Source of the DNA: Tissierellales bacterium
GTDB taxonomy: Bacteria; Bacillota; Clostridia; Tissierellales; Sedimentibacteraceae
Reading direction: 5' to 3'
Assembly: GCA_018433765.1 (NCBI GenBank)
Contig: JAHDQO010000002.1
Location: forward strand, 124,001-188,000
DNA length: 64,000 bases
In this document: piece after piece, positions 37,660 through 45,305 of the stretch
How the letters are laid out: each line of letters begins with the position of its first letter
Position numbering within the stretch: the first letter of the stretch is position 1
Notes under the pieces: model-generated
Seen by the model: the letters and a program-made list of their open reading frames with translations, nothing else
What the model was told of the DNA's origin: nothing
Database searches by the model: none
Program-made: the position numbers and the translations under genes

Positions 37660-37672
37660 CTTCCTTATTTTT
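37649..37672 (+). terminator. recA terminator
   Basis: AGGAAGC (37649-37655) pairs with GCTTCCT (37659-37665) around TTA, followed by TATTTTTTATT. The recA stop codon lies in the loop and right arm. Confidence 0.85.
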
Positions 37673-37683
37673 TATTCATTTTC

Positions 37684-37712
37684 TTGACATAGAGCTAAAA
37701 AAATAATAAAAT
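37684..37712 (+). promoter_or_regulatory. rny promoter
   Basis: TTGACA (37684-37689), 17 bases and TAAAAT (37707-37712). It gives a leader of about 90 bases. Confidence 0.75.
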
Positions 37713-37806
37713 GTATATAGTGCTCATTAAATAATTAATAGCTTCTACTATTTTAATATTATATATATCTCGAAACTTGAAAAATCAATATAGGAGGTGA
37801 TTAGAG

Positions 37807-39342
37807 ATAATAAAAGATATAATTTTTATAATAATAAGTGGTATAATAGGCCTAGTTATAGGTATGTATATAAGAAAAATTATAGCTGAAAGGAAAATTA
37901 AAAGTGCCGAGAGTGAAGCGAAACGAATAATTGAAGATGCTATAAAGAATGCAGAAACAAGGAAGAAAGAAATACTAATAGAAGCCAAAGATGAAGCTCA
38001 TAAATTAAGAAATGAAGTTGAGAGAGAAAATAAAGAGAGAAGAAATGAATTAAAAAAATCTGAGAAGAGATTAATTAGAAAAGAAGAAACTTTAGATAAC
38101 AAAAGCTTGATAATTGAAAAGAAAGAAGAAAATTTAAGCAGAAAACAAAAAGATTTACTATCTAAAGAAGAAAAGTTAAATCATTTATACAATAAGCAAA
38201 AAGAAGAACTTGAAAAAATATCAAGTTTATCTTCTGAAGAAGCTAAAGAGATGCTTATTAATGATATAAGGAAAGAAACTGAAAAAGAAGCAGCCATTAT
38301 AGTAAAAGAAATTGAAAGAGATGCTAAGGAAAATGCAGAACGGAAAGCTAGAGAAATTATTAGTTATGCAATTCAAAAATGTTCAGCTGATCATGTTGCT
38401 GAAACTACAGTTTCAGTAGTTAATCTTCCAAATGATGAAATGAAAGGTAGAATTATAGGAAGAGAAGGAAGAAACATCAGAGCACTTGAAACAATGACAG
38501 GAATTGATTTAATAATTGATGATACTCCTGAAGCAGTCGTAATTTCTGGATTTGATCCTATAAGAAGAGAAATTGCTAGAATAGCTCTTGAAAAATTGAT
38601 ATTAGATGGAAGAATTCATCCAGCAAGAATAGAAGAGATGGTTGAAAAAGCAAAACGTGATGTTGAGCAGCAAATTAAAGAAGAAGGCGAAAAAGCAGCA
38701 TTTGATGTTGGTGTACATGGTTTACATATTGAACTTATAAAGCTATTAGGTAGATTGAAATTTCGAACTAGTTATGGGCAAAATGTATTAAAACATTCTA
38801 TTGAAGTAGCTCATTTGAGTGGTATTATGGCTGCTGAATTAGGAGCTGATATAAAAACTGCTAAAAGAGCAGGATTACTTCATGATATTGGTAAAGCGGT
38901 AGACCATGAAATAGAAGGAAACCATGTAACAATAGGTGAAGACTTAACTAAGAGATACAAAGAAGGCAAAGCTATTGTTCATGCTGTAGCTGCACATCAT
39001 GGCGATATTGAACCACAAACAGTTGAAGCTGTTTTAGTTCAAGCAGCTGATGCAATTTCAGCAGCAAGACCTGGAGCAAGACGAGAAACACTAGAAACAT
39101 ATATTAAAAGATTAGAGAAATTAGAGGAAATTTCAAATTCCTTTGATGGAGTAGAAAAATCATATGCAATACAAGCAGGCAGAGAAATTAGAATCATTGT
39201 TAAGCCTGAAGAAATAAATGACTCTGGTATAATATTAGTAGCTAAAGACATAGTTAAAAAAATAGAAGATGAATTAGAATATCCGGGTCAGATAAAAGTA
39301 AATGTTATTAGAGAAACAAGAGCAATTGAATATGCAAAATAA
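37807..39342 (+). CDS. rny: ribonuclease Y, apparently starting at an ATA codon
   Basis: An endoribonuclease that begins mRNA decay, held at the membrane by its N-terminus. From 37807 it would have 511 residues: a hydrophobic anchor ([15 protein letters not shown]), a long coiled coil, a KH domain ([15 protein letters not shown]) and an HD domain ([12 protein letters not shown]). The first in-frame ATG (37864) would remove the anchor and has no ribosome site. AGGAGGTGA at 37792-37800 is perfectly placed for ATA at 37807 (or 37810), and no ATG, GTG, TTG or CTG exists in frame between the upstream TGA and 37864. The body of the protein is certain; the start is inferred. Confidence 0.85.
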   Translation: MIKDIIFIIISGIIGLVIGMYIRKIIAERKIKSAESEAKRIIEDAIKNAETRKKEILIEAKDEAHKLRNEVERENKERRNELKKSEKRLIRKEETLDNKSLIIEKKEENLSRKQKDLLSKEEKLNHLYNKQKEELEKISSLSSEEAKEMLINDIRKETEKEAAIIVKEIERDAKENAERKAREIISYAIQKCSADHVAETTVSVVNLPNDEMKGRIIGREGRNIRALETMTGIDLIIDDTPEAVVISGFDPIRREIARIALEKLILDGRIHPARIEEMVEKAKRDVEQQIKEEGEKAAFDVGVHGLHIELIKLLGRLKFRTSYGQNVLKHSIEVAHLSGIMAAELGADIKTAKRAGLLHDIGKAVDHEIEGNHVTIGEDLTKRYKEGKAIVHAVAAHHGDIEPQTVEAVLVQAADAISAARPGARRETLETYIKRLEKLEEISNSFDGVEKSYAIQAGREIRIIVKPEEINDSGIILVAKDIVKKIEDELEYPGQIKVNVIRETRAIEYAK

Positions 39343-39371
39343 GAAGTAAACTAGAAAGTTTACTTCTTTTT
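39343..39371 (+). terminator. rny terminator
   Basis: GAAGTAAAC (39343-39351) pairs with GTTTACTTC (39358-39366), then TTTTT. It starts immediately after the stop codon. Confidence 0.8.
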
Positions 39372-39403
39372 ACTAGTAACAATTAAATTAGGGAGGTGCG
39401 TTA

Positions 39404-40837
39404 ATGAAAAAAGAATATTATGAAAATCCTTTAATCTCAAGATATGCAAGTAAAGAAATGTGCAGAAATTTTTCTGACGATAAAAAATTTTCTACATGGA
39501 GAAAACTATGGATTGCACTTGCAGAAGCGGAAAAGGAACTTGGACTAGATATTAAAGAAGAACAGATACAAGAAATGAAAAGCAAGGTAAATGATATTGA
39601 TTATCAATTAGCAGCTCAAAAAGAAAAGGAATTTAGGCATGATGTGATGGCTCATGTTCATACATTTGGTACACAATGTCCTAAAGCAATGCCTATAATA
39701 CATCTAGGTGCAACTAGTGCATATGTAGGGGATAATGCAGATATTGTAATTATCAGAGAAGGACTTTATATAATAAGAAAAAAATTAATTAACCTTATTG
39801 ATTCAGTAGCAAATTTCTGCATGAAATATAAAGAACTGCCAACTTTAGGGTATACTCATTTTCAACCAGCTCAATTAACTACTGTAGGAAAAAGAGCTAG
39901 TTTATGGTTACAAGATTTATATTTAGATTTTGAGCAACTTGAATTTATTATAAGTAATTTAAAACTCAGAGGAGCTAAAGGAACTACTGGAACTCAAGCA
40001 AGTTACATGAAGTTATTTAATAACGATAGTGAAAAGGTTAAAAAGTTAGATGAACTAATTGCAAAACAAATGTGTTTTGAAAAGACTATAGACTTAACTG
40101 GTCAAACTTATACTAGAAAGGTAGATTATTTTGTTATATCTAGCTTAAGTGGTATAGCTCAGAGTTTACATAAAATCACAAATGATATAAGGTTATTGCA
40201 AAATTTAAAAGAAGTTGAAGAACCATTTGGTAAAAATCAGATTGGGTCATCAGCTATGGCATATAAAAGAAATCCAATGAGAAGTGAAAGAATAGCTTCA
40301 TTATCAAGATTTATTATTTCAAATACTGAAAATACTTCAGCTACTGTAACAACTCAATGGTTTGAAAGAACACTTGACGATTCAGCTAATAGAAGACTTG
40401 TTATACCGCAGTCATTTTTAGCTTGTGATGCTATAATAGAAATAGCTATAAATGTCTTTGATGGAATAATAGTAAATGAAAAAGTTATAGAAAAACATAT
40501 AAATGAAGAATTACCATTTATGGCTACCGAAAATATAATAATGGAATGCGTTAAGCGAGGCGGTAATAGACAATTAATACACGAAGAAATAAGAAAATTG
40601 TCTATGGAAGCAGCTGAGCAAGTTAAGAAATATGGTAAAAGTAATGATTTAATAAAAAGAATTGAAAAAAATACTATAATAAATTTATCCGAAACCGAAA
40701 TAAATCAAATTATAGATTGTAAAAATTTTATCGGCAGATCTGTCGAGCAAGTTGAAGATTTTGTTAATGATATAATTAAACCTATAATTGAAAAAAATAA
40801 AAATCTACTAGGAGTAAATGTAGAATTAAAAGTTTAG
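39404..40837 (+). CDS. purB: adenylosuccinate lyase
   Basis: A 477-residue enzyme of the fumarase/aspartase superfamily acting twice in purine synthesis (SAICAR cleavage and adenylosuccinate cleavage). The signature loop SSAMAYKRNPMRSERI is at about 284-299, with HLGATSAYVGDNAD and GYTHFQPAQLTT earlier. Length and motifs fit the longer, eukaryote-like PurB group also found in Clostridia, rather than the roughly 430-residue Bacillus type. GGGAGGTG precedes the ATG. It is a single-gene unit with a strong terminator. Confidence 0.96.
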   Translation: MKKEYYENPLISRYASKEMCRNFSDDKKFSTWRKLWIALAEAEKELGLDIKEEQIQEMKSKVNDIDYQLAAQKEKEFRHDVMAHVHTFGTQCPKAMPIIHLGATSAYVGDNADIVIIREGLYIIRKKLINLIDSVANFCMKYKELPTLGYTHFQPAQLTTVGKRASLWLQDLYLDFEQLEFIISNLKLRGAKGTTGTQASYMKLFNNDSEKVKKLDELIAKQMCFEKTIDLTGQTYTRKVDYFVISSLSGIAQSLHKITNDIRLLQNLKEVEEPFGKNQIGSSAMAYKRNPMRSERIASLSRFIISNTENTSATVTTQWFERTLDDSANRRLVIPQSFLACDAIIEIAINVFDGIIVNEKVIEKHINEELPFMATENIIMECVKRGGNRQLIHEEIRKLSMEAAEQVKKYGKSNDLIKRIEKNTIINLSETEINQIIDCKNFIGRSVEQVEDFVNDIIKPIIEKNKNLLGVNVELKV

Positions 40838-40862
40838 TGCTGCGTACGCAGCACTTTTTTTT
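40836..40862 (+). terminator. purB terminator
   Basis: A 20-base perfect palindrome with arms AGTGCTGCGT/ACGCAGCACT is followed by a run of eight T. It overlaps the purB stop codon. Confidence 0.9.
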
Positions 40863-41006
40863 AACAAAAAATTTTGAGCTTTAAATTTCGATTTAAACAA
40901 TAAAAAAGCTAACAAGCATATAATTATATTAAAATCATAAAAAAATCAATATTGACTGAAAATAAGCGTTTTACATAAGAAATCTGCTGTACTATATAAT
41001 TAGTAC

Positions 41007-41035
41007 TTGATTTATATATCTATTTGGTGTAAAAT
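41007..41035 (+). promoter_or_regulatory. putative promoter of the tyrosine recombinase gene
   Basis: TTGATT (41007-41012), 17 bases and TAAAAT (41030-41035). Just upstream, GTACTA/TAGTAC (40989-40994 and 41001-41006) flank a TATAAT, so a second start or an operator is possible. The rest of the 40863-41006 gap is AT-rich with nothing else I can identify. Confidence 0.5.
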
Positions 41036-41052
41036 AATATCGAAAAATAAAC

Positions 41053-41082
41053 TTTGTCGCAAAATATCTATTTTGCGACAAA
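41053..41082 (+). repeat. perfect 30-bp palindrome upstream of the recombinase gene
   Basis: Arms TTTGTCGCAAAATA (41053-41066) and its exact complement (41069-41082) flank TC. No T-run follows in the + direction. It lies between the putative promoter and the GGAGG. It may be an operator, an mRNA hairpin, or a recombination site with 11-bp arms and a central spacer, as at dif-type sites. Confidence 0.8.
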
Positions 41083-41096
41083 AATAGGAGGTTTTT

Positions 41097-42080
41097 ATGA
41101 TGAATTACTATAATATTTGCCCCTCTCCATTATGTGACTTTCTTGAATACTTAGAAACTATTAAAGGAAAATCTACTAAAACTGTATCTGAATATTTTTT
41201 GGATTTAAGAACTTTTTACAGATATCTTGCACTTAAATATAATTTAACTAATGAAAAAGATTTTTCCAATATTGATATTAATCTTATTGATATAGAAATT
41301 CTAAAGAAATTAAGGTTGAATGACCTCCACTCCTTTATATCTTTTATAGATAAAGTACGAAATAATTCTAATAGAACAAAAGCTCGAAAAGTTGCTAGCT
41401 TAAGATCATACTTTAAATATTTAAATGGTATAATTAATGTATTGGATGAAAATCCAGCACTCAATTTAGAGACTCCTAAAACTAATATCAGACACCCTAT
41501 CTATCTTACTCTAGATGAATCAAAACAATTACTTGAATCGATAGATGGACAAAGTAAAGAAAGAAATTTTGCTATTATAATATTATTCTTAAACTGCGGT
41601 ATGAGATTATCAGAACTTATAGGTATTAATATAGATGATTTTAAAGAAGATACACTTACTGTTATTGGTAAAGGTAATAAAGAAAGAACTATTTATCTTA
41701 ACAAGTCATGTATAGATGCAATTAATTCATACTTAAAAGTTAGACCTGATGCAAAACTTGGTCATGAGAAAGCATTATTTTTAAGCAATAGAAAAACACG
41801 AATATCTCAAAAAGCTGTACAGCATGTAGTAAAGAAGCTTATAAATAACGCTGGACTAGATAATAGTAAATATTCACCTCATAAATTAAGACATACCGCT
41901 GCTACACTGATGTATAAACATGGTAATGTTGATATAAGAGCATTACAAGAAATACTTGGCCATGAGAGTGTGTCTACAACACAAATATATACACATATTG
42001 ATGACGAACGTTTAAGAAAAGCTGTAGAAAGTAATCCTTTGGGTAATTATAAGCAATCTAATAAATCAGAGGAATCTTAA
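41097..42080 (+). CDS. tyrosine recombinase, XerC/XerD-like
   Basis: A 327-residue site-specific recombinase. An N-terminal SAM-like DNA-binding domain (about 1-115) is followed by the catalytic domain with the full set: Arg in CGMRLSEL, Lys in VIGKGNKER, HKLRH, the His in LGHES and the nucleophile Tyr in TQIYTH. This pattern matches XerC/D/A proteins that resolve chromosome dimers, though phage or element integrases share it. Either of two adjacent ATG codons (41097, 41100) may be used after GGAGG. Its 3' end overlaps the convergent yneA-like gene by 23 bases. Confidence 0.88.
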   Translation: MMNYYNICPSPLCDFLEYLETIKGKSTKTVSEYFLDLRTFYRYLALKYNLTNEKDFSNIDINLIDIEILKKLRLNDLHSFISFIDKVRNNSNRTKARKVASLRSYFKYLNGIINVLDENPALNLETPKTNIRHPIYLTLDESKQLLESIDGQSKERNFAIIILFLNCGMRLSELIGINIDDFKEDTLTVIGKGNKERTIYLNKSCIDAINSYLKVRPDAKLGHEKALFLSNRKTRISQKAVQHVVKKLINNAGLDNSKYSPHKLRHTAATLMYKHGNVDIRALQEILGHESVSTTQIYTHIDDERLRKAVESNPLGNYKQSNKSEES

Positions 42081-42363
42081 TAATATCGCCTGGGTAAATA
42101 ACAGTATTAGACAATGAGTTTTCTTTCATAATAATATTAATAAATTTCTTTATATTAATATTATTATTATATTTATCAGCAATTTCCCATAAAGTATCAC
42201 CAGCTTTTATATAAACATAATCGTACATAATTTCTTCTTTTGAGTATGCAGTAATTGTTGATAATAATATAAATAATGTAAGACTAATGAAAAAAACTAG
42301 CATAAATAAAAAAGTTTTAAAACGTTTCATGTTTACTACTTTATATTTACCTAAAATTATCAC
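42058..42363 (-). CDS. yneA: YneA-like LysM protein, probable SOS division inhibitor
   Basis: A 101-residue protein with a short cytoplasmic start, one membrane helix (about residues 15-38) and a C-terminal LysM domain (YIKAGDTLWEIADKY...IYPGDIIKIP) placed outside the cell. B. subtilis YneA has the same build, is divergent from lexA and delays division during SOS. I favour the GTG start at 42363 because GAGGTGAT lies just upstream; an ATG at residue 12 is an alternative. The gene is read from a consensus promoter containing a LexA box. Orthology rests on context and architecture, not on close sequence identity. Confidence 0.82.
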   Translation of the reverse strand: MIILGKYKVVNMKRFKTFLFMLVFFISLTLFILLSTITAYSKEEIMYDYVYIKAGDTLWEIADKYNNNINIKKFINIIMKENSLSNTVIYPGDIIKIPLIY

Positions 42364-42379
42364 TATATCACCTCATTAA

Positions 42380-42391
42380 GAACATTTGTTT
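42380..42391. promoter_or_regulatory. SOS-like box next to the yneA-like gene
   Basis: GAACATTTGTTT, one mismatch from GAAC-N4-GTTC. It covers the expected start of the yneA-like transcript. Confidence 0.6.
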
Positions 42392-42397
42392 GATTGA

Positions 42398-42426
42398 ATT
42401 ATATCAGAACATTGGTTCGATGTCAA
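42398..42426 (-). promoter_or_regulatory. promoter of the yneA-like gene
   Basis: On the - strand: TTGACA, 17 bases, TATAAT, a full consensus. The spacer contains a perfect LexA box. Confidence 0.85.
42407..42418. promoter_or_regulatory. LexA (SOS) box in the yneA-like promoter
   Basis: GAACATTGGTTC, an exact GAAC-N4-GTTC match, followed by G. It sits between the -35 and -10 of the - strand promoter. Confidence 0.88.
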
Positions 42427-42436
42427 CATATTTATC

Positions 42437-42448
42437 AAACAAATGTTT
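42437..42448. promoter_or_regulatory. SOS-like box at the lexA promoter
   Basis: AAACAAATGTTT, flanked by C and G to make a 14-base palindrome. It overlaps the lexA -35, as expected for autorepression, though both half-sites deviate by one base. Confidence 0.6.
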
Positions 42449-42475
42449 GAAATTATAAACTTATTATGTTACAAT
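42447..42475 (+). promoter_or_regulatory. lexA promoter
   Basis: TTGAAA (42447-42452), 17 bases and TACAAT (42470-42475), followed by GGAGGTG and the lexA ATG. Confidence 0.75.
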
Positions 42476-42508
42476 AGTAAAAAATGAATCTATGGAGGTG
42501 AATAAACA

Positions 42509-43132
42509 ATGAGTTATGATGACTTATCCTCTCAACAAGAAAAGATATTGAAATGTATTAAAAAAGAAATATTAACTAAAGGATATCCCCCATCAGTTCG
42601 TGAGATATGTAAAGAAGTTGGGTTAAGATCTACTTCAACTGTTCATGGGCATTTAAATACATTGGAGAAAAAAGGTTATATCCGAAAAGGTAATAATAAA
42701 AGAAGAGCTATAGAAGTTATTGATACAGATAATGATTATGTTAATCTGCCAAGAAAAGAAGTTGTAAATTTGCCTATAGTGGGTACAGTTACTGCTGGTC
42801 AGCCTATTCTTGCTGTTCAGAACATTGAAGATACTTTACCTATATCTACTGATTTCATAGGCACAAAAGAGTCCTTTGTATTAAAGGTAAAGGGTGATAG
42901 CATGATAAATGCTGGTATCTTAGATGGAGATTTCGTTATTGTAAATGTACAAAATACTGCTACAAATGGTGAAATTGTAGTTGCTCTTATTGAAGATGAA
43001 GCAACAGTTAAAACTTTCTATAAAGAAGATAATCATATAAGATTACAACCTGAAAATGATGCATTAAAACCAATTATTGTTGATAGCGTTAATATATTAG
43101 GTACTGTTAAATGTGTAATTAGAAAATATTAA
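42509..43132 (+). CDS. lexA: SOS repressor LexA
   Basis: A 207-residue repressor of DNA-damage genes. A winged helix-turn-helix occupies the first 65 residues (PPSVREICKEVGLRSTSTVHGHL). The cleavage site is A96-G97 in TAGQP, and the Ser-Lys dyad is S131 (GDSM) and K168 (ATVKTF), so RecA-stimulated self-cleavage should work. It is divergent from the yneA-like gene with three SOS-type boxes between them, and recA in this window carries another. The 3' end faces the unrecognised gene at 43183-43758 across a shared terminator. Confidence 0.98.
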   Translation: MSYDDLSSQQEKILKCIKKEILTKGYPPSVREICKEVGLRSTSTVHGHLNTLEKKGYIRKGNNKRRAIEVIDTDNDYVNLPRKEVVNLPIVGTVTAGQPILAVQNIEDTLPISTDFIGTKESFVLKVKGDSMINAGILDGDFVIVNVQNTATNGEIVVALIEDEATVKTFYKEDNHIRLQPENDALKPIIVDSVNILGTVKCVIRKY

Positions 43133-43159
43133 AAGTAATAAATAATTAATATAAATATA

Positions 43160-43181
43160 CCCCTGTAGAAGTATACAGGGG
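43160..43181. terminator. shared terminator between convergent lexA and the unrecognised gene
   Basis: CCCCTGTA (43160-43167) pairs with TACAGGGG (43174-43181). AATTTTTG follows on the + strand, and a T-rich tract follows on the - strand. Confidence 0.7.
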
Positions 43182-43182
43182 A

Positions 43183-43758
43183 CTAATTTTTGTTTTCTTT
43201 CGTAAATGATTCAATTTTGTTAAAGAATGATGATACTGCTTCTGAAATAGAGTTTATATCAAGTTCATTAAAATCATTATTTTCAACTTCATCTAATTTG
43301 TTTCTTTCGTCTAGCATTTCAAGACATACTTCATGTTCATTCCACATTTTAAAGCATATTTCTTGTTGTTTTATTACATCAAGCTCTTTTTCAGTAAATA
43401 GTACAAGTCTATCTTCATAATCCCCAACATATAAGACTTCCCTATAATCACTTAAAAATTGATAATCCCATAGTTCTTGTCCATCTTTATATAAACTTTG
43501 ATATATATATTCTTTGAAAAATGATTTAGTTCTTTCATTCAATACGCCCCTTATTTCATTATGTTGCTTACAACCTTTCCAAGGCTTTATATCTAAATTT
43601 TGTGTCTCCTTTAGTTTTAAATAAAATTCTTTTTCAAATCCTCTAGAGTTTTTAGGTAAATGAATTTTAAATCTATTACATATATTTAAGCAATACATGA
43701 ATATATTAGACCATTGTTCACTTGGGAGTTTTCCTAAATAAAATTGTCTATAATTCAT
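43183..43758 (-). CDS. protein of unknown function (191 residues)
   Basis: I do not recognise this protein. It has no signal peptide, membrane helix or zinc pattern. It is rich in Glu, Lys, Tyr and Trp, with an aromatic N-terminal third (FYLGKLPSEQW, KPWKGCKQHNE) and a highly acidic, probably helical C-terminal third (about 130-191). AGAGG precedes the ATG. It lies 14 bases after the YnbB-like gene on the same strand, so it is probably the last gene of that transcript. Base composition is like its neighbours. It may be lineage-specific. Confidence 0.65.
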   Translation of the reverse strand: MNYRQFYLGKLPSEQWSNIFMYCLNICNRFKIHLPKNSRGFEKEFYLKLKETQNLDIKPWKGCKQHNEIRGVLNERTKSFFKEYIYQSLYKDGQELWDYQFLSDYREVLYVGDYEDRLVLFTEKELDVIKQQEICFKMWNEHEVCLEMLDERNKLDEVENNDFNELDINSISEAVSSFFNKIESFTKENKN

Positions 43759-43772
43759 AATTATTAACCTCT

Positions 43773-45071
43773 TTACTTTAGTAGTGCGCCTAATTGACTA
43801 AATTGTGTTAAATTTTCTAAAGATATTAATAATCCTAATTTAGCATGATCATAAAATAGTCCACCTTGCACATAACCTATATATGGTTCTCTTATTGGAG
43901 CATCTGCACTTAATTCAATAGATGAACCTTGAATAAAAGCACCTGCAGCCATAATTACTTCATTAGTATATCCTGGCATATCCCAAGGCTCAGGTTTCAT
44001 ATAGTAGTCAACTGGTGAAGCTGATTGTATAGCTTCACAAAACTTTATAAGATATTCTTTATTTTCAAATTTAATACTTTGAATTATATCACTCCTTTTA
44101 TCTTTAATATCAGGAGTTATTTCAAATCCAAGAGATTTATAAACAGCACCAAAAAGTAAGGCACCTTTCAAAGCTTCACTTACAACATGAGGAGCAAAGA
44201 AAAGTCCTTGTAGAGTGCTTCTAACGCTATCAAATGTTAATCCAACTTCCTTTCCTATACCTGGAGCAGTCAAACGATTTGAAATACTTTTTATATATTT
44301 GCTTCTACCTACTATATATCCACCAGTTAGAGCTATTCCTCCTCCTGGGTTTTTAATAAGTGAACCTACACATACATCAGCTCCAACATCGGTTGGTTCT
44401 AGTTCTTCAATAAACTCACCATAACAATTATCTACCATTATTATGATATTTGGATATTTGCTTTTAATTAACTTGATAGCAGATTCAATTTTTTCAATAG
44501 TAATAGCTGGTCTAAAACTATAACCAGTAGAACGCTGTATCATTAGCAATTTTGTATTATTACCAATTTCATTGTTTATTTTGTCTACATTAATATTTCC
44601 ATTACTGTCTAGGTCAATTTCTTTATATGATACTCCATATTCTTTTAAATTAGATGGTTCATTATTTTCTAATCCTAAAACGGTTAACAAAGTATCATAA
44701 GGCCTTCCTGTGATTGACATAACTTCATCTCCAGGCTTTAATAAAGCTGATAGTGTTAAATATAGAGCATGAGTGCCTGATGCAATTATAGGTCTAACTA
44801 ATGCATCCTCTGTATTAAAAATATTTGAGTAAATTTCTTCTACTTTTTCTCTACCAGGGTCATTATATCCATATCCTGTATTCCAATAGAAATTAGTATA
44901 GTTTAATTTAGCGTCTTGCATTGCTTTAATTACTTTAAACTGATTATACTGCCTAACTTTATCTATTTTATTGAAATGATTCTTCTTCAAATTATCTTCA
45001 ATATCTGAAACATATGTTAAAATTTCAGGCTTAATTTCATACTGTTTACATAATATTTCTTTTGTAAACAT
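43773..45071 (-). CDS. PLP-dependent YnbB-like protein (aluminium resistance / methionine gamma-lyase family)
   Basis: A 432-residue fold-type I PLP enzyme. The GYGYNDPGR segment near the N-terminus, the cofactor-binding SGTHALYLTLSALL, the IMVDNCYGEF stretch with the PLP Asp, and the Schiff-base lysine in GSLIKNPGGG match the family usually labelled aluminium resistance protein or methionine gamma-lyase-like. The true reaction is unproven. The start at 45071 follows AGAGGTGT and the hfq stop; a longer frame into hfq is an overlap artefact. The hfq-ynbB-lexA neighbourhood is conserved in Firmicutes. Confidence 0.88.
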   Translation of the reverse strand: MFTKEILCKQYEIKPEILTYVSDIEDNLKKNHFNKIDKVRQYNQFKVIKAMQDAKLNYTNFYWNTGYGYNDPGREKVEEIYSNIFNTEDALVRPIIASGTHALYLTLSALLKPGDEVMSITGRPYDTLLTVLGLENNEPSNLKEYGVSYKEIDLDSNGNINVDKINNEIGNNTKLLMIQRSTGYSFRPAITIEKIESAIKLIKSKYPNIIIMVDNCYGEFIEELEPTDVGADVCVGSLIKNPGGGIALTGGYIVGRSKYIKSISNRLTAPGIGKEVGLTFDSVRSTLQGLFFAPHVVSEALKGALLFGAVYKSLGFEITPDIKDKRSDIIQSIKFENKEYLIKFCEAIQSASPVDYYMKPEPWDMPGYTNEVIMAAGAFIQGSSIELSADAPIREPYIGYVQGGLFYDHAKLGLLISLENLTQFSQLGALLK

Positions 45072-45072
45072 A

Positions 45073-45303
45073 TTACACCTCTTCAGCATTGAAGAGTTTA
45101 ATATTACGTGAAGGTAGTATAGATGATATTGCATGCTTATAAATAAGCTGTTGTCCTTTGTCACCTTCTAATATTATAACGTAATTATCAAATCCTTTGA
45201 CATAACCACTTAACTTAAATGAATTTACTAAAAAAATTGTTATTTTAATTTTATCCTTTCTAACAGTATTTAAAAAGGAATCTTGTAAATTAATTACAGA
45301 CAT
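45073..45303 (-). CDS. hfq: RNA chaperone Hfq
   Basis: A 76-residue Sm-like hexameric RNA-binding protein. Sm1 is seen in NLQDSFLNTVRKDKIKITIF and GYVKGFDNYVIIL; Sm2 is YKHAISSI with the YKH motif that lines the poly(U)-binding proximal face. AAAGGAGGA precedes the ATG. It follows miaA by two bases, the order miaA-hfq being widespread. The C-terminal tail is short, as in Gram-positive Hfq. Confidence 0.97.
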   Translation of the reverse strand: MSVINLQDSFLNTVRKDKIKITIFLVNSFKLSGYVKGFDNYVIILEGDKGQQLIYKHAISSILPSRNIKLFNAEEV

Positions 45304-45305
45304 TA

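Noticed and set aside
45072-45164. Longer YnbB-like N-terminus
   Set aside because: It would overlap hfq by about 90 bases; AGAGGTGT marks 45071.
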